Origin: Erysipelotrichaceae bacterium
GTDB taxonomy: Bacteria; Bacillota_I; Bacilli_A; Erysipelotrichales; Erysipelotrichaceae
Direction of reading: 5' to 3'
Assembly: GCA_017539025.1 (NCBI GenBank)
Contig: JAFYHT010000030.1
Span: forward strand, 1 to 53,942
DNA length: 53,942 nucleotides
Within the stretch, counting starts at the first letter, position 1, and each line of letters begins with the position of its first letter. Below the pieces are notes generated by a model. It worked only from the letters and a program-made list of their open reading frames with translations. It searched no databases and was not told where the DNA came from. Made by a program: the position numbers and the translations under genes. Below, one piece after another: positions 1 to 7,977 of this stretch.

Positions 1-1296
1 AGGACGATCAGATTCAAGTCCTGTAAAGATGATATCCTGCATGTCTTTTGCATCGCTTGGCTCGTAGATGTGGATATGATCAAGCTTGGAAAGAAGATCA
101 TAATCGAGATTTGAGTCATTGATGAGTCCGATGATCATCGGCTTATCAAGCTTATTGACCTGATTCTTTAAGATCCTGTAGGCATTCAAGAGTTCAAATG
201 ACCTGAGAGGTACATACGGGATCTGGCCATCCAAGGCAAGCCCTGATGCGAAACTGAGTGAGTTCTCCGCACTTGATGATGTATCGAAACAGCGAACAGG
301 ATATTTCGCAAAGACATTGGAAACGCCGTAATCATTGACATTTCTGGATGTGACGCAGACAAGTCTCCTGTTTTCCGCCATCAGTTTTTCGATCGTTCTT
401 CCGGCGATGTTCTTGGCGTAAAGATGATCTGCATTTTCACTGTGCAGCATCTTTCCGTTGCTTATATCGAACTGTTCTACATAGTTCCAGGCATCATTTG
501 TGGAAGTTTCCGCAAAAGGATATCCCTTACCTTTGGAAGTCAGACAGTGTACGACACACGGATAACTCTTTTCTTTTGCGATATCAAAGGCTCTTTGCAA
601 GTCGGAAAGATTGTGGCCGTCGATCGGACCGATATAATCGATATCGAATTCCGAGAAGACGCCTTCATCGATCACATTTTTCTTGATACTGGTCTTTAGA
701 TTGTGGATATTTTCAATGATCTTATCACCCTTCTTTGCCGGTCTGATGAGATCTTTGACGTTGTCTTTGAGATCGGTATAGGTCTTTGTATTCCTCAAGC
801 CTGAGATCAGCTTGTCAACAAGACCGATGCCTTTATCGATCGTCGTATCATCATTGAAGACGATGATCAGTTTCTTTTTCAGAGTCGAGATCAGATTGAG
901 TGCTTCGATATTCCTTCCGGAAAGCAGATCTGTCGAATTGACGACGACTACGACATGATGATCCTTGTGTTCGAGATCTCTGGATACCGCAAGACCTAAT
1001 GCGTTGGCAAGAGAATATGCGCCATTGCTGTTATAGCCGAGTTGCTCAGACATGCCGTTTAAGATCTTGTTGGTGTAATTGATGTCGTTACCGTTGAATA
1101 AGAGCTTATCTTGCGCCATAAAGGCTCTGTTCAACATGACACTTAATTCTACAGAAGAAAGATTGCCGGAGAGATATCCTCCGTTTTTACTGACATAGTC
1201 AATGATGAATCCTCTGATCTCGGCACAGAATGCTTTGAGTTCATCCTGTGAGAGATCTTTCAGAAACAATGGATTTCTGATTTCGGAAATGTTCAT
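1..1296 (-). CDS. DXS-like protein, apparent pseudoenzyme (partial; C-terminus outside window)
   Basis: The 432 visible residues align by eye with 1-deoxy-D-xylulose-5-phosphate synthase, the thiamine-diphosphate enzyme that opens the MEP isoprenoid pathway. The best landmarks are IGPIDGHN (around residue 225), SKGKGYPFAE and SSAENSLSFASGLA, which keeps the catalytic-type glutamate. The cofactor motifs are degraded: the GDG triplet is NST (residues 120-122), NDN is NDD (148-150), the DVGHQ histidine segment reads FNGND (67-71), and the R and H residues of the second half (around RSFELLNAY and GLINDSN) are missing. The ATG at 1296 follows ispA by 1 base, so it is the last visible gene of nusB-xseA-xseB-ispA-dxs, the usual Bacillota order. 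The homology is clear; activity as DXS is doubtful. A divergent but active enzyme remains possible. Confidence 0.8.
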   Translation of the reverse strand, partial: MNISEIRNPLFLKDLSQDELKAFCAEIRGFIIDYVSKNGGYLSGNLSSVELSVMLNRAFMAQDKLLFNGNDINYTNKILNGMSEQLGYNSNGAYSLANALGLAVSRDLEHKDHHVVVVVNSTDLLSGRNIEALNLISTLKKKLIIVFNDDTTIDKGIGLVDKLISGLRNTKTYTDLKDNVKDLIRPAKKGDKIIENIHNLKTSIKKNVIDEGVFSEFDIDYIGPIDGHNLSDLQRAFDIAKEKSYPCVVHCLTSKGKGYPFAETSTNDAWNYVEQFDISNGKMLHSENADHLYAKNIAGRTIEKLMAENRRLVCVTSRNVNDYGVSNVFAKYPVRCFDTSSSAENSLSFASGLALDGQIPYVPLRSFELLNAYRILKNQVNKLDKPMIIGLINDSNLDYDLLSKLDHIHIYEPSDAKDMQDIIFTGLESDRP

Positions 1297-1297
1297 A

Positions 1298-2128
1298 TCA
1301 ACGCTCCTTCAGTGCTTTCAAAAGTTCTTTAAGATAACTTGTATCAAAACTTGCTTGCGCAAGGTGTTCATCCAGTTGCTTAAATTCATTATCGATCAAT
1401 TGTTTCAGTTCTTCCAGTGAATAGATCGATAAAGCGGTTCCTTTCTTGTTTTTGGCATCGGAAAGGTTCTTCCCCATCTCTTCTTCCGTCTTGATCAGGT
1501 CGAAAAGATCATCCTGGTTCTGGAAGATGTGGCCGATCATTGAGCCAAGGGAAATATAATAGTCTTCATTTCCTTCTTCGCGGATATACATCGGGATCAG
1601 ACAGGAGATCTTGAATAAACCACCGGTCTTGTTGTCCTGAATCTCTTCCAGCAACTCTTTATCGATTTTTTCATCATCACATGTGACATCCAAAAGCTGT
1701 CCATAGATCATACCGTCAAAACCGGCATAACTGCTTAATGCGGAAATGATATTGACTTTGACTTCTGGATCATAATCCTTGCTTTGAGAGATGACCTTGA
1801 AAGCATCCGTCAGAAGCTGATCGCCGGTCAATATGGCAATATCTTCCCTGAAGGCCTTGTGAAGGGATGGTTTTCCCCTTCTCATATCATCATTATCCAT
1901 TGCCGGAAGATCATCATGGATCAGAGAATAGGTCTGTATCAGTTCCAGCGCCAAAGCTGCATCATATGTCTGTTTTTCATCCAGTCCCATGCCTTTTGCG
2001 ATCGCAAAAATGATACGCGGACGGAAACGTTTGCCTCCTTCAAGCGCATATCTCATTGCGTCAGTGATCAGACATGGTCTTTGTCTGTCCAGGTATTCCT
2101 GAATATGTCTTTCAAATGCTTCATTCAT
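1298..2128 (-). CDS. ispA: Polyprenyl (farnesyl/geranyl) diphosphate synthase
   Basis: 276 aa. Condenses isopentenyl diphosphate with allylic diphosphates in the cytosol to make the short prenyl precursors of undecaprenyl phosphate and quinones. Visible motifs are EGGKRFRP, the first aspartate-rich motif DDLPAMDNDD followed by MRRGKPSLHK, and the second one, DDLFD, after GHIFQNQ. The length suits the family. The start was set at the ATG at 2128, which gives MNEAFERHI; it overlaps the end of xseB by 8 bases, and an AAGGAC ribosome binding site lies inside xseB. Longer starts would put 14 unrelated residues in front. It sits between xseB and the DXS-like gene, so isoprenoid genes and exonuclease VII genes are co-transcribed, as in Bacillus. 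Confidence 0.95.
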   Translation of the reverse strand: MNEAFERHIQEYLDRQRPCLITDAMRYALEGGKRFRPRIIFAIAKGMGLDEKQTYDAALALELIQTYSLIHDDLPAMDNDDMRRGKPSLHKAFREDIAILTGDQLLTDAFKVISQSKDYDPEVKVNIISALSSYAGFDGMIYGQLLDVTCDDEKIDKELLEEIQDNKTGGLFKISCLIPMYIREEGNEDYYISLGSMIGHIFQNQDDLFDLIKTEEEMGKNLSDAKNKKGTALSIYSLEELKQLIDNEFKQLDEHLAQASFDTSYLKELLKALKER

Positions 2129-2324
2129 CTTCGTCACTGTCCTTATTGAGCTGAGCGATCTTTTCTTCAAACTGCAAAAGCTGATCTTTCAGTGTCTTTG
2201 AGAGTTTGAGCCCTTCTTCATAAAGAGAAATGGATTCATCGAGTTCGATATCGTTTCTTTCGAGTTTTTCGACGATCTCCTGCAGTTTCTTCATCTGCTC
2301 TTCAAATTTGATCTCTTGAGCCAT
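2121..2324 (-). CDS. xseB: Exodeoxyribonuclease VII small subunit
   Basis: 67 aa. Small helical subunit that combines with XseA to form the single-strand-specific exonuclease VII. The pattern KFEEQMKKLQEIVEKLERNDIELDESISLYEEGLKL is typical of the family (quoted in part: residues 5-40, with the EEGLKL signature). The start is the ATG at 2324, directly after the xseA TGA at 2326-2328; GGAACTGAT upstream can serve as ribosome binding site. The C-terminus is acidic (DSDEDE) and overlaps ispA. Confidence 0.93.
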   Translation of the reverse strand: MAQEIKFEEQMKKLQEIVEKLERNDIELDESISLYEEGLKLSKTLKDQLLQFEEKIAQLNKDSDEDE

Positions 2325-2325
2325 A

Positions 2326-3567
2326 TCAGTTCCTTTCCGTTGCATAGATGCTTCCATCCGCAAATCTGACTTCAAATACGTCTTTTTTCAGATCTGCTTT
2401 CCGCTTAACTACCTTATCCTCCTGCATGACAAGGCTGTAGCCTCGTTTCAGGACGTTTTCAGCGTTGTAAGCTTCCAGTAAAGTATTTAATCGTTTATAC
2501 AGCAAACGTGCATTATTGAGCTTTAAATTGAGGTTTAATGACATCGAGGATAGGTTGTGATCGATCTGATCGGAATATCTCTCCATTTTATGCAAGATCG
2601 CAGATCTGATCAGCGCGATATCATTATCGATCCTGTCATTTAATGACACCAGTTTCTTCTGATACTGAAGCAAGGAAGAAGTCAGATAATCAAAATGCAT
2701 CTTCTTTCTCTCAAAGATATCCAGGATCCTTTTTTCAAGAGAATAGCGATAATCATCGATCAGTTCGATGACTTCTTCGATATCCGGTGTGATCAGTTCA
2801 ACAGCTGCTGTCGGTGTAGCTGCACGAAGATCGGCAACGAAATCACATAGAGTGAAATCCTGTTCATGGCCGATACCGGTGACGATGAATGTCTTCATCT
2901 CATAGATCGTATTGACAAGTGCTTCATCATTGAAACAGAAGAGATCTTCAAAAGAACCTCCCCCTCTTGCCAGGATGATGGCATCATAGTCCATCTCATC
3001 GACCTGTTTCAGCTTGGGAATGATATCCAATGGCGCATCATTTCCCTGTACCAGGACAGGATAATAGTCACACTTGCATAAAGGCCATCTTCTTTCAAAA
3101 GATCTCTTGATATCGGACATGGCTGCGGAAGCATCCCCTACCAGGATCGCGATCCTTTCGGGATAGGAAGTGGAGATCTGTATCTTATGAGTATCTGAAA
3201 ACTTTCCTTCTTCACTCAGTTTCTTTTTCAGAGCTTCATATCTTGCGTAGAGATCACCAGCTCCTTCCGCTTCGATCTTGAGTACATAAAGCTGCAGCTG
3301 GCCGGCTGCTTCAAAGATGGATGTATTAGCATAGACAGTGACTTTGTCACCGTTTTTCGGTTCGAATTTGAGAGTTGCAGCAGCAGACTTGAACATGACA
3401 CAGCTGATCGACGCATATTCATCTTTCAGAGTGAAATACAGATGACCTGAAAAATGTCTGTGGTAATTTGAAATTTCCCCAGACACGTAGATTCGCTGCA
3501 GATTATGATCACCGTCCAGACGGTTCTTCAGATATCTAACTAAGCTGCTTACTGTGATTTGCTGCAT
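2326..3567 (-). CDS. xseA: Exodeoxyribonuclease VII large subunit
   Basis: 413 aa, catalytic subunit of exonuclease VII, which degrades single-stranded DNA to oligonucleotides. It opens with an OB-fold domain (VSGEISNYHRHFSGHLYFTLKD, about residues 28-50). The catalytic region follows, with ARGGGSFEDLFCFNDE (about 200-215), TGIGHEQDFTLCDFVADLRAATPTAA and the long coiled coil typical of XseA. The ATG at 3567 overlaps the end of nusB by 19 bases, which fits translational coupling. Length and motifs agree with the family. Confidence 0.96.
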   Translation of the reverse strand: MQQITVSSLVRYLKNRLDGDHNLQRIYVSGEISNYHRHFSGHLYFTLKDEYASISCVMFKSAAATLKFEPKNGDKVTVYANTSIFEAAGQLQLYVLKIEAEGAGDLYARYEALKKKLSEEGKFSDTHKIQISTSYPERIAILVGDASAAMSDIKRSFERRWPLCKCDYYPVLVQGNDAPLDIIPKLKQVDEMDYDAIILARGGGSFEDLFCFNDEALVNTIYEMKTFIVTGIGHEQDFTLCDFVADLRAATPTAAVELITPDIEEVIELIDDYRYSLEKRILDIFERKKMHFDYLTSSLLQYQKKLVSLNDRIDNDIALIRSAILHKMERYSDQIDHNLSSMSLNLNLKLNNARLLYKRLNTLLEAYNAENVLKRGYSLVMQEDKVVKRKADLKKDVFEVRFADGSIYATERN

Positions 3568-3932
3568 ATATGATCCAGAACTCCGTTGATATACTTATAA
3601 GCTTCTTCATCACAATACTCTTTAGCCATGATCACTGCTTCATCGATCACCACTGCCTTGTCGTTAAGGCCCTGGCTGATCTCAGAAACGGTTTCTAACA
3701 GGATAGCCTGTTCCACCAGGTTGAGACGTTCAAAAGACCACTTGTTCAGATACTTGGAGATCTCTTCAATATAAGCATCCTTATTGGCGATCAGATCATT
3801 TCTTAAAGCGATGACATATTCATCTTCCTCTTCCAGATTGTCATCAAAACAGCTGTTCAGATCCTTGTGAAGCAGCAGATGCTGGTAGAGAGAAAACACG
3901 ATCTTTTCGCGATATTCATGGCGATTAAGCAT
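3549..3932 (-). CDS. nusB: Transcription antitermination factor NusB
   Basis: 127 aa, all-helical RNA-binding protein that acts with NusE/S10 at boxA in rRNA antitermination. The ends of the protein are typical: HEYREKIVFSLYQHLL at the start, and VVIDEAVIMAKEYCDEEAYKYINGVLDHI near the C-terminus. I place the start at the ATG at 3932. A perfect TATAAT lies only 6 bases upstream, so the mRNA would begin at or next to this ATG and longer starts would not be transcribed. First gene of the xseA-xseB-ispA-dxs-like operon. Confidence 0.94.
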   Translation of the reverse strand: MLNRHEYREKIVFSLYQHLLLHKDLNSCFDDNLEEEDEYVIALRNDLIANKDAYIEEISKYLNKWSFERLNLVEQAILLETVSEISQGLNDKAVVIDEAVIMAKEYCDEEAYKYINGVLDHICSKSQ

Positions 3933-3938
3933 ACAAGT

Positions 3939-3967
3939 ATTATATAACATTTTTATGTATATGGCCA
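3939..3967 (-). promoter_or_regulatory. nusB promoter, leaderless type
   Basis: Reading the minus strand: TGGCCA at 3967-3962, 17-base spacer, TATAAT at 3944-3939, then 6 bases to the nusB ATG. The expected transcription start falls on or beside the A of ATG. No ribosome binding site can fit. It faces the divergent promoter at 3954-3982. Confidence 0.65.
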
Positions 3968-3982
3968 TTGGGGATGTATAAT
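3954..3982 (+). promoter_or_regulatory. Promoter of the DUF5662 gene, leaderless type
   Basis: TATAAT at 3977-3982 lies 7 bases before the ATG at 3990. The position for a -35 box (3954-3959, TATGTA) is a weak match. The promoter overlaps the opposing nusB promoter, so the two may interfere. Confidence 0.55.
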
Positions 3983-3989
3983 TGAAAAC

Positions 3990-4574
3990 ATGGAAAACAG
4001 AAACTTCTTACAGCGTTTTTTCGGGCATTTACACACCATCAATACCCATCGTTTTCTGGTCATGAAGACCTGTTTCAGATGCGGTATGTATGAACAGGGT
4101 CTGAAGCATGATCTGTCAAAATACTCATTCTCCGAATTCTGGCCATCCGTCAGGTATTTTCAGGGTGACCGTTCCCCCATCAGCAAGGAAAAACAGCTCA
4201 ATGGTTACTCCTTGTGCTGGTTACATCACAAGGGAAGGAATAAGCACCATTGGGAGTACTGGCTGGACAGACTGGGGGCAGATACGAAAGTAAGTGCCAT
4301 CGAAATGCCTTTCAGATACATGTTGGAGTCGGTGATCGACCGCATCAGTGCTTCGAAAGTCTATAAGAAAGAAAAATATACCAATGGTGAACCATATGAT
4401 TTCTTCACAAATTCAAAAGAGATCCATTGCATGCATCCGAATACGGTAAAACAGATCTCTTATCTCTTGCTGTATCTGAAAGAAAACGGCGAAGAAAAAG
4501 CTCTTGATTACTACAAGAGCCTTTATAAGAAACATAAATACGATAAAACGATCACTTTTGAGATTCAAGAATGA
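3990..4574 (+). CDS. DUF5662 family protein
   Basis: 194 aa, no signal peptide or membrane segment. It resembles the DUF5662 family of uncharacterised Bacillota proteins. Conserved-looking histidine and aspartate clusters suggest a metal site: HRFLVMKTCFRCGMYEQGLKHDLSKYS (residues 20-46; note H and HD) and LHHKGRNKHHWEYW (about residues 78-91). The arrangement recalls HD-type hydrolases, but I cannot assign a reaction. The gene is transcribed divergently from nusB, apparently without a leader, and its 3' end overlaps the 3' end of the dCMP deaminase gene by 23 bases. Confidence 0.75.
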   Translation: MENRNFLQRFFGHLHTINTHRFLVMKTCFRCGMYEQGLKHDLSKYSFSEFWPSVRYFQGDRSPISKEKQLNGYSLCWLHHKGRNKHHWEYWLDRLGADTKVSAIEMPFRYMLESVIDRISASKVYKKEKYTNGEPYDFFTNSKEIHCMHPNTVKQISYLLLYLKENGEEKALDYYKSLYKKHKYDKTITFEIQE

Positions 4575-5019
4575 CATTGATCGAATACGGCAGCTGCTGA
4601 AGTTCAACCCCTGCTTCTTTCAACATCTTTTTCGATGCGATATTGCCTTCTGTCCCGTCATACTTGTCTGATTCATAGATGATCTTTTTTATCCCGGACT
4701 GAATGATCGCCTTGGCACATTCGTTGCATGGAAACAAAGAGACATATAATGTACAGCCATTGACCGGACGCGGAGAATTTAAAATCGCGTTTAATTCCGC
4801 ATGGACGACAAAGGCATACTTCGTATCTAAGAATCCCCCTTCTCTTTCCCAAGGGAAATCATCATCCTTGCATCCTCTAGGCATGCCATTATAGCCGATG
4901 GAAACGACCTTGTTGTCCTGATCGACGATGCAGGCACCGACCTGTGTGTTCGGGTCCTTTGAACGTAACGCTGAAAGATGCGCAAGACCCATGAAATATT
5001 CTTCCCAAGAAATGACCAT
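4552..5019 (-). CDS. comEB: Deoxycytidylate (dCMP) deaminase, ComEB family
   Basis: 155 aa. Zinc-dependent deamination of dCMP to dUMP, feeding thymidylate synthesis. Zinc-site motifs are visible: HAELNAIL (H and catalytic E) and PCNECAK (two Cys ligands). DPNTQVGACIVD near the N-terminus is typical of the family. The ATG at 5019 is preceded by GGAGG 9 bases upstream, inside the junction with the rhomboid gene, whose stop is 5 bases away. It is the last gene of the lspA-rluD-rhomboid run. Confidence 0.93.
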   Translation of the reverse strand: MVISWEEYFMGLAHLSALRSKDPNTQVGACIVDQDNKVVSIGYNGMPRGCKDDDFPWEREGGFLDTKYAFVVHAELNAILNSPRPVNGCTLYVSLFPCNECAKAIIQSGIKKIIYESDKYDGTEGNIASKKMLKEAGVELQQLPYSINVILESQK

Positions 5020-5023
5020 ATCA

Positions 5024-6253
5024 TTAACCTCCGTAAGTTCGATAGACGTCATAGAGACGTTCCGCAAGTTTTAATGCATAATTTCTGAAACCGAGATCAT
5101 TATAGATCTTCAGTACTTCGATATCTGTTCCGGTATAGATCGGAGAGATCGATTTCATTGTGGCATATTTGATAAACAGACACAATAACATCACGATGAT
5201 CAGGCCTGTCGGACCTCTTTTATCCGTCTGTACGAAGTAGAAATACATGACAAATCCGCCGACAAGACCGCCAAGATGTGCTACCCAGGCTGTCTGATCC
5301 ATGAAGTTGATCAGCAGGTTGATGAAGATCAGCGGATAAAAGGATCTTAGTGTCGCAACTTTCCTGTGCAAGAGATCAGCGATCAGGATGACCAGAAGAC
5401 CATAGATCGCACCGGAGATCCCGACAGTGATCGTATTTTCCGACAGGATATCCTGAGTCAGTGAAGAACTTAAGATACATACGAATACCGTTAGCAGATA
5501 GTTCTTCTTCCCCAGCCTGTTTTCCAGATATGAGGAAATGATATAGAGAGAATACATGTTGCTGGCAAGATGCAAGAACCCGCCATGGATGAAGGCACAG
5601 GTAAACAGTCGCCAGAACTGCTTCAATCCAAGCGTGAATGTGCCATAATCCGCTCCCAGGAAGATATAGGACGCCGATTTTGAGTATCTGCTGCTTAGAA
5701 ATACACTGATCAGATACACGATCGTACAGATCGCGATCAGGATATAGGATACTCTGAAGCTCCTTCTTTGAAACAGAGGTTTCTTCCTGTCTTGCGCTTT
5801 TGCATTCTTCTTGAGTGCTTCGATATAACGGCGCATCTCCATATTGACATCGACATCTTCTTTGATCGACTGGTAGATCTTCGGATAATATTCCGATACA
5901 TCCTTTCCTTGAGAAGTGTCAGTGCTCAAAGAAAGATGTTCATAAGGCTCTATGAGATCGGAATAAGGATGATTGCCGACGTGGATATCAAGAAAACTGA
6001 TCTTCTTGCGAAATAGTTTTTCTGTCGCAAAGATGACCTTTTCGATCCTGTCCTTGTCTTCGATGTAGTCTTCATTGTCATCTCTTAAAGTGACTCTGAT
6101 CAGCTGATAATGTGGATCATCTGACTTGGTGAGCCACAATTCTACTTCAATGAAATCAAGATAATCCTTGATCAGCTGCTGCTGATAGCCGTATTCGCCG
6201 ACCATGACAGTGCCGACCTGATGCATCTTGACGTACTGATGTTTATCGGACAT
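5024..6253 (-). CDS. Rhomboid family intramembrane serine protease with N-terminal cytosolic domain
   Basis: 409 aa. A soluble N-terminal region of about 165 residues precedes roughly six or seven membrane segments. The serine protease motif GISGAIYG and the catalytic histidine in AHLGGLVGG are present. WRLFTCAFIHGGFLHLASNMYSL is the conserved early rhomboid segment (the HxxxN patch). The family cleaves membrane proteins within or near the bilayer. This layout resembles Bacillus YqgP/GluP, but that protein also has a TPR tail, whereas only a short C-terminal segment is seen here. The gene overlaps the rluD-type gene by 11 bases. Its substrates are unknown. Confidence 0.9.
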   Translation of the reverse strand: MSDKHQYVKMHQVGTVMVGEYGYQQQLIKDYLDFIEVELWLTKSDDPHYQLIRVTLRDDNEDYIEDKDRIEKVIFATEKLFRKKISFLDIHVGNHPYSDLIEPYEHLSLSTDTSQGKDVSEYYPKIYQSIKEDVDVNMEMRRYIEALKKNAKAQDRKKPLFQRRSFRVSYILIAICTIVYLISVFLSSRYSKSASYIFLGADYGTFTLGLKQFWRLFTCAFIHGGFLHLASNMYSLYIISSYLENRLGKKNYLLTVFVCILSSSLTQDILSENTITVGISGAIYGLLVILIADLLHRKVATLRSFYPLIFINLLINFMDQTAWVAHLGGLVGGFVMYFYFVQTDKRGPTGLIIVMLLCLFIKYATMKSISPIYTGTDIEVLKIYNDLGFRNYALKLAERLYDVYRTYGG

Positions 6254-7157
6254 ACTTACCGCCTTTGTTTAAGATGTATTGTTTCATGTATTCAGGCATT
6301 TCAGTCTTAAATTCCATGCGTTCATTGCTTCTTGGATGGATGAAAGAAAGCATATAGGCATGAAGATACTGTCCGGTCTCATCGATGATCTTCTTTCCAT
6401 ATCTCTGGTCATTGACGATCGGATGATGGATGTATTGCATGTGGACCCTGATCTGATGAGTACGTCCGGTCTTAAGTTCAACATCCAGAAGACAGGAATC
6501 ATCATATCTTTCCAGAACGTTGAAAAGCGTGATCGCTTCTTTTGAATTTTTTGGGGTAACACACATCATCTGTCTGTTTTTCTCACTTCTGCCGATCGGA
6601 GCATCGATCTCCCCTTCGTTGTTTTCGATGACACCGGATACGATCGCATAATACTTTCTGTAACAGGTCTTGTCTTTCAACTGTTCGGAGAGTTTCTGAT
6701 GTGCTTCGTTGTTTTTGGCACATACCAGCAAGCCGGAAGTATCTTTGTCGATCCTGTGAACGATACCCGGACGATAATATCCGTTGACATCGGACAGTTC
6801 CTTGCAATGGTATAGCAAGGCGTTGACGATGGTACCGTCAGGATTGCCGACAGCCGGATGGACGACCATGTCTTTTGGCTTGTTGATGACGATGAGATCT
6901 TCATCCTCATAGACGATATTCAATGGGATATCCTGAGGAAGGATATCCGTCAGTGTCTTTTCTTCATAGGAAAAGTTGACGATATCCCCCAGCTGCGTCT
7001 TTACCTTTTTGTTAGGGATCTCGCCATTGAGAAAAAGCTGATTGTCCTTGATCAGCTTCTGGATAGCAGTCCTTGAAAGCGGCGTATTCTCCGCCAGATA
7101 GACATCCAGACGGATGTCGGTATTATCTTCATCTACGATCAGTTTGATTTCCGGCAT
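6243..7157 (-). CDS. rluD: RluD-type 23S rRNA pseudouridine synthase
   Basis: 304 aa. An N-terminal S4 RNA-binding domain (RLDVYLAENTPLSRTAIQKLIKDNQLFLNG, residues about 16-45) is followed by the RluA-family catalytic core. The catalytic aspartate lies in HRIDKDTSGLLVCAK, with GRTHQIRVHM further on. It isomerises uridines in large-subunit rRNA, but the exact target among RluA/RluD-type enzymes cannot be told from sequence. It follows lspA with a 29-base overlap, the same pairing as in Bacillus (lspA-ylyB). Confidence 0.92.
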   Translation of the reverse strand: MPEIKLIVDEDNTDIRLDVYLAENTPLSRTAIQKLIKDNQLFLNGEIPNKKVKTQLGDIVNFSYEEKTLTDILPQDIPLNIVYEDEDLIVINKPKDMVVHPAVGNPDGTIVNALLYHCKELSDVNGYYRPGIVHRIDKDTSGLLVCAKNNEAHQKLSEQLKDKTCYRKYYAIVSGVIENNEGEIDAPIGRSEKNRQMMCVTPKNSKEAITLFNVLERYDDSCLLDVELKTGRTHQIRVHMQYIHHPIVNDQRYGKKIIDETGQYLHAYMLSFIHPRSNERMEFKTEMPEYMKQYILNKGGKYVR

Positions 7158-7611
7158 TTCTGGCCTCCCAAAGTATTTTGATGATCAGGATGAAACATCC
7201 GACCGTAATAAAACAATCTGCAACGTTGAAGACAGGAAAATCATATGTGAAGATCTTGAAGTCGAGAAAATCAACGACATATCCATAACGGATCCTGTCG
7301 ATCAGATTGCCGATCGCTCCCGAGATGATCAGAAGATATGACATCTTGGAGATCAGATCATTTTTTTCAGCTGTCATCAGCAGATAGAACAATGCGATGC
7401 AGGCGATGATCGATAATGCGATCAGAAATAATGTCGCATTCTGCAAGATCGAAAAGCCGGCACCGTAGTTGCGGACATAAGTGATATAGAAAAAGTCCTT
7501 GATAACAAGGATGACTTCTGATAATGCGATATTGTTTACCACTGCCTTTTTGACGATCTGGTCGATCAAAACAAAAATGGCAATGCATACGCCATACAGG
7601 AAAGCGATCAT
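7129..7611 (-). CDS. lspA: Lipoprotein signal peptidase (signal peptidase II)
   Basis: 160 aa with four predicted membrane segments. Aspartyl protease that removes signal peptides from prolipoproteins such as those at 15172 and 44603. Motifs are NYGAGFSIL (NxGAxF), IDRIRYGYVVDF (first catalytic Asp region) and FNVADCFI (NxAD, second Asp). I chose the ATG at 7611. An in-frame TTG at 7629 has no ribosome binding site, while GGGAG lies 3 bases before 7611, which is closer than usual, so the start is not certain. Confidence 0.93.
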   Translation of the reverse strand: MIAFLYGVCIAIFVLIDQIVKKAVVNNIALSEVILVIKDFFYITYVRNYGAGFSILQNATLFLIALSIIACIALFYLLMTAEKNDLISKMSYLLIISGAIGNLIDRIRYGYVVDFLDFKIFTYDFPVFNVADCFITVGCFILIIKILWEARNAGNQTDRR

Positions 7612-7632
7612 GAACTCCCTTTTGATCAAAGA

Positions 7633-7884
7633 TCAGTTCTGTGCTTTGTATGACTTGAGAGCTCTGGCGATCTGATCCGGGCAGCTTGTTCCCTTGTGAT
7701 TACAGTCAACGCCTTCAAAAGCCCTGATGACATCATCGACCTTCATTCCGACGACGATCCTGGAGATACCGGCGAGGTTTCCCTGGCAGCCGCCTTCTAC
7801 TTTTAATGAATTGATGACATCGTTATCGATATCGAATGTGTAATGTCTTGAACAGACTCCGCTTGGCACGTATTCAAATTTCAT
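7633..7884 (-). CDS. TSCPD domain protein (TIGR03905 type)
   Basis: 83 aa. Small protein with the hallmark STGT-like TSCPD tail: KGTSCPDQIARAL. The body, VCSRHYTFDIDNDVINSLKVEGGCQGNLAGI, matches the TIGR03905 family (quoted residues about 9-39). The domain also occurs at the end of some B12-dependent ribonucleotide reductases; the function of the stand-alone form is unknown. Its cysteines suggest metal binding. AGGTGG precedes the ATG at 7884. It begins the operon that continues with lspA. Confidence 0.85.
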   Translation of the reverse strand: MKFEYVPSGVCSRHYTFDIDNDVINSLKVEGGCQGNLAGISRIVVGMKVDDVIRAFEGVDCNHKGTSCPDQIARALKSYKAQN

Positions 7885-7954
7885 AATTCCACCTACCGGC
7901 ATCTATTTTATCGCAATTTAGGGAGATATGCTAGTTTAATACGCTCCTATCTGC

Positions 7955-7960
7955 TAAAAT
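7955..7960 (+). promoter_or_regulatory. gltX extended -10 box
   Basis: TGC followed by TAAAAT forms an extended -10 element. The predicted start leaves a leader of only about 11 bases that still contains the GGGG of the gltX ribosome binding site at 7966-7969. No convincing -35 box is seen. Confidence 0.4.
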
Positions 7961-7977
7961 GAACAGGGGTGAAAATT

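Noticed and set aside
1..1296. Loss of DXS motifs through sequencing frameshift
   Set aside because: I translated the region codon by codon; the frame is uninterrupted and conserved landmarks occur on both sides of the altered motifs.
7612..7629. TTG start of lspA at 7629
   Set aside because: No ribosome binding site precedes it, and the ATG at 7611 begins the conserved hydrophobic N-terminus.
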